Shown here: positions 24,601 through 36,600 of the stretch, in pieces
Position numbering within the stretch: position 1 is the first letter of the stretch
How the letters are laid out: each line of letters opens with the position of its first letter
Source: Protula sp. h YS-2021
Lineage: Eukaryota; Annelida; Polychaeta; Sabellida; Serpulidae
Assembly: GCA_949752745.1 (NCBI GenBank)
Contig: OX457031.1
Location: forward strand, 22,493,642 to 22,557,641
DNA: 64,000 nucleotides
Reading direction: 5' to 3'
Notes under the pieces: generated by a model
The model's database searches: none
What the model was told of the DNA's origin: nothing
The model's input: only the letters and a program-made list of their open reading frames with translations
Position numbers and translations under genes: made by a program

Positions 24601-27600
24601 AAACTATAGACTTTAATGTTTTCTTTATGAAAAGTGGGTATATTTTTATGCCACATTTCACATAATAATTCCAGGGTTACAATATACTTTAATAATATTG
24701 ATATGAAATAGACTGTGCCGTTTTTTGTGTGCAGGTAATGGAGAGTGGTGATCTTGTGTCACGTGAAGCCATGGATAAGGTCAGGCAGGAGCGAAACGAC
24801 AGCGAGAATAAAGCGACCAAATTAGAGATCGACAATAGAAAACTGCACGAGGTAACCTGCAAGTTTTTCAAGCGACTGGTTTGATCACAATGTTTATCTA
24901 TTTTTTTTATTTAAAATATATTACTGAGCGAAACCGTCTGTTCTGAACGAAAGCTTTCCGGGTCAGGAAGAAGTGTTTTACTTTTTGTAACATACTTGAA
25001 ATTGATGAAGATGAAGGGGAGATGAAGCCGCCGGAATGGTATGCCTGTGTGAATGTTCCTTTATCTTTTAATGGCACATTTGTTGTGAATTAAATATGTG
25101 TATTTCATATTTGCGGTAGACTTTGGGATTTTATTAATTACTTAAAGATATAAAGATTAGTGTTTAAGCAGGAAAATGCATAAGAATGATACGAACATTC
25201 AATATGATGTTCACTTTTTGAGTGGCCTGCTAATTCATTTCCTTAATTACTCCACTAATTGACTTAACAGGTTTCAACTTTGAAGCTGACAGAAAAAACT
25301 AATTTGGTAATTACATCGTCTAATAACGTCTAATGGTGTAGTACGATCCACTTGGATTTAATATCGATATTTATGTGTTTTGTAATGATATGCAAAGACA
25401 TTATTGTTTTACGTAGTCTTGCTTTGTATTATTCATTGGTTGGTTTTGTTCGGATAAGTCACCGTGTACTGTAAATAGCACAGCTTTTGTTTATTAACCG
25501 TTGCTGTTTTTATAGTTTTTTTACAGTCTCAGCAAAAAAAATAAAACATTTCAACTGGATATATTCAACATGTTTGACGATCATTTCTTTTGGTGAGATC
25601 CCTTAAATAATCTTCGTTCAATGTTTTAGCGCTTAAGGCCGTTTTATTTGATATTTGTCTCTGTGCTTAGCTATATTTCGGCACACATGCAGTTGCAGAG
25701 CACATTGCCCGAGTTCAAAATGTACCCCTACACGCTCGTTGCTACATTATCCTGGAAATTACCACATAATTGTGGCTAGTTCCCACTTGGCATTGAAAAT
25801 GCCAAATGGGGATGGATTGCCTCGAATTCTTCACCTATTTTTCCTTTTTTTTCTCACTTTTTTAAAATTTTTTTCTTCTTCCGCCGAATCGGTTTCCAGA
25901 CATCTCCTCCGAGACCGCTGAAGCTAGACCAACCAAACTTGGCACATGTATGGAGGGTCATCTGAAGTGGTGCACCTGATAAAAATTTTTGACCTTGACC
26001 TTACTGGTCAAGGTCAAATCGCGAAAAAGGTCAAAAGGTTTTCAGGCAATTACTGCAAGGCCGTTGAAGCTAGAACAGCCAAACTTGGCACATATATAAA
26101 AAACAATGTGATCTAAAGCAACCAATAAAAATCTTGACCATGACCTTGAAATCGCGAAAAACCTCATTTAAGAAAAACAATGAGTTATCTCGAAAACGGT
26201 AAGAGATAGAGCAATTTTGACCTCATTTTCGACCTCCACCCCCTATACGACGATACGTAAGGTATAACTTCCGGTGTCCTTGACCTCCAGGTCACTTTCG
26301 AGCCCACAACCGGAAGTTGGCCCTTATCTCGAAAACGGTAAGAGATAGAGCAATTTTGACCTCATTTTCGACCTCCACCCCCTATACGACGATACGTAAG
26401 GTATAACTTCCGGTGTCCTTGACCTCCAGGTCACTTTCGAGCCCCAAACCGGAAGTTAGCCCTTATCTCGAAAACGGTAAGAGATAGAGCAATTTTGACC
26501 CCATTTTCGACCTCCACCCCCTATACGACGATACGTAAGGTATAACTTCCGGTGTCCTTGACCTCCAGGTCACTTTCGAGCCCCAAACCGGAAGTTGGCC
26601 CTTATCTCGAAAACGGTAAGAGATAGAGCAATTTTGACCTCATTTTCGACCTCCACCCCCTATACGACGATACGTAAGGTATAACTTCCGGTGTCCTTGA
26701 CCTCCAGGTCACTTTCGAGCCCCAAACCGGAAGTTGGCCCTTATCTCGAAAACGGTAAGAGATAGAGCAATTTTGACCTCATTTTCGACCTCCACCCCCT
26801 ATACGATGATACGTAAGGTATAACTTTCGGTGTCCTTGACCTCCAGGTCACTTTCGAGCCCCAAACCGGAAGTTGGCCCTTATCTCGAAAACGGTAAGAG
26901 ATAGAGCAATTTTGACCTCATTTTCGACCTCCACCCCCTATACGACGTTACGTAGGGTATAATTTCCGGTGTCCTTGACCTCCAGGTCACTTTCGAGCCC
27001 CAAACCGGAAGTTCGCCCTTATCTCGAAAACGGTAAGAGATAGATCAATTTTGACCTCATTTTCGACCTCCACCCCCTATACGACGTTACGTAAGGTATA
27101 ACTTCCGTTGTTCTTGACCTCCAGGTCACTTTCGAGCCCCAAACCGGAAGTTCGCCCTTATCTCGAAAACGGTAAGAGATAGAGGAATCAGTTTCCAGAC
27201 ATGTCCTCCAAGACCGTTGAAACTAGACCAGCCAAACTTGGCACATGAATAGAGGTCATCTGAAGTGGTACACCTGATAAATTTTTTTTACCTTGACCTT
27301 ACCGGTATAGTTGGCAGTATTTAGGAGGATATTCTACATTCAGACATGTGAAAATTGTTAACAATTAATAATATCATCTACGTTTCGTTTTAAGTTATCA
27401 TTCCAAGTGGGGTCTAATTCGCTGTGCGAATTTCGGTCTAGTATTTACTTCGATGTCCTTGTTCATGATAATAAGTCGGAAGCTGACAATTATGTGGAAA
27501 GACTGAAAATGTGTCTTTGACCAGATAGATTATACCATTGCAAGTGGGTGTCATTTCGCTACGTGTAGTGAAATTCGGTCTAGTTGTGATTGCTGTTATG

Positions 27601-30600
27601 GTTCAACAATCCATCGTCTTTAAAACAAGAGTAAAATACAGTACAAGATGATCATGACGACATCCCGGGGACCGAAAATAATTCACAGAATTATATATGA
27701 AAGTATGCTTTAAAGAGAAGTTCGCATTAAAGAGCAGGGTTCAAAACATAGTAATACACCGAGGAAATTTTTAAGTAAGACGGTTACGGCAGCAGGCACA
27801 AGTGGTGGATATATATTTGTTTTAATTTTAGGAAGACGCCATTAAAAATTTATGCATTGATTTTTTAAAGTGACCTTGACCTGAATAGCAAGGTTAAAAC
27901 GAAGACAAAAAAGCCAGATTAATATTATATAATATTGTATTATCGTATACCTTTCAATCGCGCACAAAATACCCAAACACTTCCTTAAAGAGGAAGAATC
28001 CACTACGTTTGGGCCAGGGACGAATCGAACCAAGACAACGGGACCCAGATAATTGAATGGATACAACCCGGCAATTCAGCCTCAACGAATATACCATACC
28101 ATTTTGACCGTCAATTATTTATCTTTATCGCCATTTTTTTGTTGACATATATTTATGATGACCCAAACATGCTCTTGTTTTAATGAAACATATTAACATA
28201 TGATTAATGCGAAGGAATTTTATACAATTTCTACTTGCCAAACTGCAGTGCGTAAGTGAATAAATCTAGTGAACTGTTTGAGTATTTCTTGGTGCTCTTG
28301 AATTAAGGTGCTTGATTAGAAGTGCCCCCATTCAAGGTAAATACAGTAGTCGCTTTCTTGGATGTTCCACGGCACTCGGGAACGAAAATGGAGAAAAGGG
28401 GTGCCGGAAATCTTTGCCTCCTCCTTATCATCCATATTAACCTTTTTCTCTTTTCTCTCTTTTGTTTTGGACCCGCATTCTGGTTCCAAGTGAACACCTT
28501 ATATTGTATTGAACATACCGATTAAAATATACAAATGGGGACCGTTGTTGTTCAACAGCCAACCTCTTCGGCGGTTCGGTCTGGTATGTGTAACACCTTT
28601 TCCCTCCGCAGAACCATTGGGGATTCCGCGAAAATATACTCATAAAAGTGAGGAACTACTTTTTTAAACATGTTCAACAACCAACCTGTACGGCGGTTCG
28701 GTCTGTTGTGTGTAATACCTTTTTACTCCGGAGACCCACTGGGGATTCCGCGAACATAATACTCATAAAAGAGCGGGACTATCCGCTCTGTGTTTATACA
28801 CAACAGATCAATCTCATCAGAGGTCAGCTGTTTTATAACAACGCATGGGCACACTTCTATGAAATAAAACTCACTCTCAAATTATGACCATTTCAAAATA
28901 GGATTACAATTTCTCCAGCAAATTGTAGAAATAAATGACAAAGAAGCAACAATTTTAATGTCTTCCATTGTTGATATCAGAATTGGACAGAGGTTACATA
29001 CAAATCGCTTTGACTAGTTTTCAATATGGTCATACGCTGTACCATAAAGACATATTCTCTTTTTGAGTCTCGGGATTAGGCATTTGTGTTCCCTTTCCAT
29101 TATCTTAACTACACACTAACTGTTCTATTTCGGTAAACGGTTATAGCGTAAATGTAAATATTGTTTACTTAATCGTAAAGGACGAAATCCTAGGGGTCTG
29201 TTATCGTCTTTTATGTATATAAAGAAATTGGCCATATCGCTTGCTTTGTGCCGATTGAAACCTGGCTTCTCGCAGATCTGTTAGATCATTTAAGAAATGA
29301 ATTATATGGAATCGATCAAATAAATATGTACTTTGTGCGAATAAAATGAGAGCTCTTATGGCGTAAAGAGGGCAGGCATGGAGGAGTCGCAGAAGGCTAT
29401 TGGTTTATAGAACTACTTTTTTTATCAGAGTTGATTTATCAATCTGAAGTTTTTTTACCAGCAATTCAATTAAATCTCCTCTTTTTTTGTTAATTTTAAT
29501 TCAATTTTAGGAACCTGCAAATCGATTAGCGTTGTTGAAGCAAAAGACTGACTGCAAAGAGAGGGGGCGGTGAAGGGAGTGACAGAGGAGGGGTGAGAGA
29601 GAGGGAGGGAGGGACGTGCTGGTGGCTGGATGGATGAATGGATGGATGGATGGATGGATGGATGGATGGACGTCGTGCAAGGGGAACAGAATGAGGGAGA
29701 AAAAAAGAATAATGTCAAGAGGAAAGGAGCCGGATTAAAAACACAGTCCATAAAAACATATATACAAAACAAACCAACCGACGCGCTGTGAAGAACAGGT
29801 TAACATTGAGATCGCCTAATACGGTGTTTGATCCCGCTCAAAAGGAGAGTTAAGCCCGTACAAGCACGCGCTAGCACTATCTGGCGTGTCAACTTAAATG
29901 ATCCAGATTGCTTAACACATAGTTAGATCCATTGCGAGTCTCTTGTTTTTTCTCTCAGTGGGTAGTATATATCGACAATCTAATCAGGAGTGAAATCAGT
30001 ATTGGTATCAAGTTGAGCATTATGAGCATTGAGAAAATGTAAATAGAGCACACTACATTTGTTCATTCATTCAACACTAGACGAGAAGTCGTCGAATTAA
30101 TTATTACTTAACTTTGACCCTTAAATACCAAGTGCCGAACTTTGCAGTTGGCGAACTGATTTTTTAGCATATAGTTGAAAAGGCCAGGTGATAAGTATTA
30201 TAAATGGATAAATGATTTAACAAGATTTGAGCAACTAAAAGGTCAGTAGCCTATTTAAATTATGTATAAACACATTTCAGTTTTATTGATGATAAATTAA
30301 GGATGTTTTTTGGTTAAGTAAAGTACGCAAGCACGAGGGGACGGGGTCAGGGGGGGGGGGGTGCGTCTGGACCACTGCGCACTTTAATGTTGCAGTGTCT
30401 CGAGAGTGATTTAATACTATGGAACATTGCGGTGACGGTTTGTACATGCGGGTGTTTTGTATCAGTTACGAAACTAAGGCTTAGAAAGGCATTCATAAAA
30501 CTATAAACTATATCCCTATATCTTAATTAATATAAGATAGCGAAGTTATTGAGTATCCCCGCTGAGAAAGTACATTTCATTGACTGCACACTCAAAAACG

Positions 30601-33600
30601 CCATAATAGATAAAATGTATTGATATCTTTTCTATATTGACCTCAATCAGAGGCATGCTTAACAGTGTTTAATCCAGTTTTCAGTAAATCTATAAGCTGT
30701 ATAAAATAATTTATTGACACTCCTAAAATCCAACAATACTTAAGCGTAGTAGATATCGTTTAATAACTTCAATCAAGGGCACCGAATGAGAACAATAGAT
30801 ATATTTTCTCCTTTTTTATTGTTTATTTTGTTTCTAAACATAGACCAGGACATTACAGTGGACACCACCTCACATTACATCAGGCACCACCTCACAATAC
30901 AGTAGACACCACCTTACATTACATCAGACACTACCTCACATTACAGTAGACACCACCTCACACTCCTTCATCTCGCATTAAATAAAATGGTATTTCTTAA
31001 GGTTGGAGCAAAAAAGCTGCTCTGAAATGATTAATCCCCTTCAAAATTGAAATTATAATGTGCTGGAGAGGTAATCGCCTTCTAAGTGTTTTCACCTATT
31101 AACATTTTATTCAGCTATGCAGAAAGATTGAGAAACAATATAGTGTTTGTAGAGGGAACATGACCCCTGCTTATACATTGCGGTTAAAGTTTTAAGTGCT
31201 CCGATAACGGATTAGAGAAGTCTACAGTGTTCAGTTCATCCCAATAACATGGTGGTTTCACTTACAACACGACATGAAATCGCTTTTTTTTTCAATGTTT
31301 TCGTTGAAAAATTAACAATCTTTTTCATTACAGTATAGGTCATCGTAACTGTTCTTTTTGAATGCTCGGCGATTTTTTATTATTAACACCAGAGGTTTAC
31401 AGTAAAAATTAATTACGGTATTAATTGTTTCAAAATTTAAGCACAATTCTTTCTTTTTCATTCGCACCATCAAATCGATTTTACTGTGTTTAAGAGTCTT
31501 TTCCAGGGAAAGGTCAAGGTTAAGTAGAGCTGCTAATATGAAATATGTATAATTAATTGTGAATATAAATTCACGTTTGGCAGGTTCTTTGCGTGTGGTT
31601 ATTTGTGACTGTTCACGAGAAATTATGTGCATATCTTTCAAGAATAAAAGCGATAATATCTCAGTATATTGTTGAATACATTACATGTCTTTATTAAAAG
31701 ATAACACAGTTTATGTAGATTAAGGAACATAACCAAGGCCTACGGCTCTAACATTTATTTTTCTTCCTAAAACGTTAAGTGAACGTTTGTAGTGCTCCCT
31801 GTGTTATTTAGGAGCTGTGCAAAGTACAGGAAAGCCGTACTGCGGAGTTAGAGAAGCTAGGCACGTTAGAGAGCTCCGTTAGTGCACTGCATGCTGACAA
31901 AGCCGCTCTCGAAGTGGAACTCGCGTCTCTCAGGTAAAATTGATTAAACGTCGACGGTTAAAAAGTTGACTATTAAAAGGTGGACGGTCAAAACATTGCA
32001 TATGTAAAGTGGATAAAGCTAAATAATGGTGGCTGAAATGGAGTGGGCATGTTAGTTAATAAACTTATGTAAATAAATTGAATGCAATCTGTTCTGCTCC
32101 TTTACTGTAAAACACCGTAGAACTGGGCATTGCCTTGGTTTTTTTAATTCCATAAAAGTCGACTCGAAAAGGCAGCACGAATCCTGGTCAAGCCCTAGAC
32201 CTACTCCTGCCTCCCCCGTGACTATCTTTGTGTGTGGGGGGGGGGGGGGGGGAGGGGGTTGCAGCTGTTAATCAGACAAAACACTTCTCAGTAATAGTTT
32301 ATGGGGAAGGAGCCCCAGACAAAGGATAATCCACGTTTTATCCACTTACCTTGTCGGCGTTTTAACCGTGGTCGCTTTGACCGTCGGCGTTATTGCTGGA
32401 TACCTTTCCGTTTAGGAGAGAAGGGGATAGGCTTCAGCCCTTAGAGACCCTCCTCATTATTACTGTATGATTATCATCGTTACTGTTGCTGCTACTATTA
32501 TTATTTAGTATTTTTTTTTTTTTTGGCACTTTTAATGACCGTGCCGGGGGATGAGAAAAAGGGCCTTTTCCTCACCTAAAATATACTAGGCTTTTAAGCA
32601 ATTTCAAGCGTTATGAAAGATTTCAGGTTATGCCTGCTGTTAGGCTACGGGGTAAGCCCATATAAACTGGTTACCATGGGTGCCCATGATTTTTTAAAAC
32701 AACATCTAAGCACGGAGGCTAAGTGCAGTTCTGCAAGAACCTCCGTTTTGTGGCACTGAATGAAAATTAACCTTTTTCAAAAGGAAATTGGCATTTAAAG
32801 TTACCCGCTTCTACGCGTCGTTTCGACACGCATGGCAACACATGATACCAAGTGACACCTCCCCCCCCCGCCCCCCCCCCGGGGGCGAACTCTTGTATGA
32901 TTGTGCTATTGTTGCATTCTGGTTGATATCTTCCACACACTTGTCATTTGTTTGAACAGGGAAGAGTATCAACACCTTCAGAAGGGGCTATCGTCAGTGG
33001 AGAAGTTATTTCAGTTTAAATCAAATGAAGGACCAGATGATACGCCAGGGAGTTTCCAGGGCACTGCGGAGCAGCAAATAGAAGAACTTAAGAAACACGT
33101 GTTTGAGTCCAAGAAAGTAACGAAAGGTGACACAGAAGAAAAGGCGGCCGATGTACTCGCAAGCAGTAGTCACAGTGCAAAGAGTACACATAGTAGTGAC
33201 AGTGCAGCGAACTCGGTACATAACGAGATACTTAAACAATCTGAACTCATTCTTGGAATCCTGCGCGAAAATGGTGACATTGAAGATGAAGAGGCTTTAC
33301 GGCAGGTAGAACTGGTGAACTGGCAGGACGTGAAGAAGTCGATAACCGAACATCTCAGAGGCGAAACTGCCGACAAGGTTAGCGCTGCCGTGAGCGAAGC
33401 CTCTGGGGACCAGCAATCAACACCGGAAGAGACAAAACCAGACGAGAATAGCAGCCCCGGAGAAAATAATTCGGACAGCAAAGAAGATTTAGACAGCGAA
33501 GGGACGCCGTTAACTCAGGACGATTTGGAAGTTAGGAGTCAGCTGTCGGAGCTTGCTACTGCTCTTTCAAATGACTTGGGTATTAGAGTCAACTTGGTAG

Positions 33601-36600
33601 TTGAATCACCGAAACAGTCCTTTGACCCTCCAGTGAGCGAAAGTACACCCCGGGTGCTGGATAAAAAGGCCAAGCAGAAAATGGAGTTAGAACAAATGAA
33701 CAGAGACTATGAAGAATTGCGCAAAAAGCGGTTGGCATTATTGTTGCAAGCCTACACCGGCAAGCCGGACTATAAATCAACGATATCGCAGAGCCAGACA
33801 GTTAACTACACCAGTAAAGGCGACGCCAAAACAGATTATGACCAGCAAACAGCAGCGCTAAGACAGCGAATCCAGGCCTTCAGAGAAGAAATTAAACAAG
33901 ACAGATCATCTGCATATCCTTCCATGCAAGAGAGCCCTAGAGATGGCACTGCTGCTCGCAGTCACACATCAGAAAGCTGTGGAACCTATCAAAGCACACT
34001 TCTAAGACAAAGCAAGAATGAACTGGATTCACTTTTATCGAAAGGTAGCAGGGTACCACGAGTATGTGTTGGAAGCTCAGGGAAAAACCCAAGAAGCACA
34101 AAAAATACTTCTGGAATTCGATCCCCTCGGTCTCCAAGCAGCAGCTACAGTGCAAACCCTTATTCATACCGTCCTCGGCGACAGATCTACCCACACAAAA
34201 GAGACTATGTTCCCAGAGACCAATATTATGAGACAACTGAACGGGAGGAACGAGATCGATATTATGATGACGAGAGAACGAAATCATATCACAACGAGTA
34301 CGATTATGGCGCACGTGAAGAACTTTACGAACATCAATATTATGATGATGACTACCAAGACTGGTATAACCAAAATGGCGAATATGATGACAATAATGGC
34401 TACGAGCATGGCATGCGAGAGGAGGACCTGTACGATGAAGATGAGGAATTTCAGCAGTCAGAGGCGTATTACAACCAACAAAGAAGAATCAATGCTAAAG
34501 CTATACAAAAGATGAAAGCAAAACTGATACGTAATCAGAGACGTATTGCTGAGGAGCATGAAAAACTGGATAAAAAGAAGCGCTCAAAATATGACCAATA
34601 CTACAAAAGCGAGGGCTCAGTGCCATGTGGTGTAAAAGAATCTTCTTCACATGAAGCACACAGATTACATCGAAACGAAAATGACAAATATCCACATTCA
34701 AGCAAGTACGCAACCACAAGTAGTTATGATACTGATGACAAATGGGCCGTACAAGATGATAAAGCCAGCAAATACCGGATGAGTCTGCACAAGGATTTCC
34801 CATACGAGGTAGATCTAATTGATGGCTCTTCAAAGCCGCCTACTCTGCAAGGATACGACCCAGATAAATTTGACAGCTCTTATTTCAAATTTAACAAATA
34901 TAAACCTGAACAAAGTCAGCAGTACTTGGTGGATAAATATGTTTCAAAAAGCTCTGTGAAGACACGTGATACCTCGCCACCTCCTACATACAAAGTAGAA
35001 TTAACATCACAAGTAAATACTATCGTTACTGGCACAAAGCCTGCATACCAAGGTACCTCGCGTAATTTCAGAAGTGCAGAAGAAACTTTTACGAACTTAA
35101 ATACCTTAGATAGGTATGAAAGCGAGGCACGTTCAGCTAAATACTCAAGTATCTCAGACAAGTATAAAAGTGGTACTACTCCAATTCCTCACTTTAATGC
35201 ATTAGAAAAGTATAGAACTGATTCAGCTCCCACTGTTTACACAAGCGTCTCCAACAAAAACAGAAATGAGTTGGAAGTAGAATCACAATCCTACAAACAG
35301 GGTATCGACAAACACGCAAGCGATTCTCCTACTGCTCCATATTTAATTACCTCAGACAAGTACAAAAGTAAACAAACGGCTGCTGAGTCAGATTCAAAGT
35401 ATACATATACCTCTGACAAGTATGACAGTAAACCTGAAGACCACAAGCGATATTTGTCAGAAAATAAGGAAAATCTGGATACCAGCAATGTAACCTTCGG
35501 TAGAGGGAAGGAATACAACAAATACATTTATGTGGAAGGTAAATCGACAGAGGAATCCGATCTGACGTCTTACATGGATCTTCCTTCAAGGCTGTTGGCT
35601 GGAAATTCAGCCACAATCTCTTCAAAGTTAGGTTCCATAGACAAAATGATTTCTGGTAAGAGTGCTAAACAGAAAACTGACAGCTCGACATCAGGCTCCA
35701 AGAAATATCGATCTCCTTATGACAAGTATGATATTACGACGGAAAATAATATGTCTGTGATAACTCCTGTAGAAACTCACCATCCATCTGAAACGGACGC
35801 ACGGGCCATGTGCCCTTCAAGAGAGGGTTTTGAGGCCACATTAGACATAAAAACAAGCTCAGCTTATTACTCTGAAGCAAAGGATGTAGATAAAGATACC
35901 AAAGGCTTGTCCGATGATAAGGTCGAACGAATGAAACGAGAAACTACGCAGGGTCATAGACACGAAGATGCACAAAAAAGAAATACATCGAAATCAAAAC
36001 CGTCTTCAGGTGTGCTAAAACCCACAAGTGAAGCTAGATCTAGAGAGTCTAGTCCTATCCGGTCCTATGAAAGAATCGCCCGTGGAGAGTACGAAAGTTC
36101 AGATAGAGTGCATTACAGTAGTCGGGAGGATCCAAGTTCTTATCGTAGTAAGGACGCGATGGCTAATCCGAAAACACATAATTCTAAAAAGAGAGAAATG
36201 GATCCAAGTGATTACAGGCATTCTAGTCTCAAAAGGGATATCACTCGGTCAAATAAACATAGTGATCACACAGCAATCAAAGAAGGCAAGTTCCCTCTAA
36301 GCAATAACCCAGCAGCTACAGCAAACATGGCGCTGGTGGATACAGTAGCGACACTCTCGAAATATTCCAAAAAAGAAACACAAGAAAACGATCCAGTGCG
36401 ACAAGATCGTTATATACGCACTACGAAAGAACCAACAACGAAAGACACCGCCGGCTCCTATGAATATACGCCAAACTACAGAGGCAATAGTCCAAGCAGA
36501 AGAGACAATTCAAGCGTGCCAACTGAAAATAAACCTTACATTTCAACAGAAGACCATAAGAAGTCATCAGACACGCTTCTTAAGGAAATGGAGAATAAAT

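Larger units (their letters stand above)
24852..31811. other. Intron 5 of the large coiled-coil gene (~7 kb), repeat-rich
   Basis: Bounded by a GTAACC donor and a TTATTTAG acceptor, both phase 0. It contains a 139-bp tandem array (26185-27184) flanked by direct repeats, a duplicated 122-bp unit with TATA-like strings (28551-28790), a (GGAT)n microsatellite, a ~22-bp minisatellite (30851-30966) and a G run near 30351. A segment around 27960-28110 has a minus-strand GGTTCGATTCG string like a tRNA B box and may be a SINE remnant. I find no exon or independent gene. Confidence 0.6.

Noticed and set aside
26185..27184. CRISPR-like repeat array
   Set aside because: The 139-bp units abut directly with no unique spacers, in an animal intron; it is a tandem satellite.
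27940..28110. tRNA-derived SINE on the minus strand
   Set aside because: A B-box-like GGTTCGATTCG is present, but I could not find a convincing A box or tail, so it is mentioned only as a possibility within the intron entry.
29470..29772. Minus-strand frame with His-Pro-Ser-Ile repeats
   Set aside because: It is the translation of the (GGAT)n microsatellite.
32901..32959. Start codon for a 1,376-aa protein at 32901
   Set aside because: This part is intron: the acceptor TTTGAACAG ends at 32959 and the frame joins exon 6 in phase 2.
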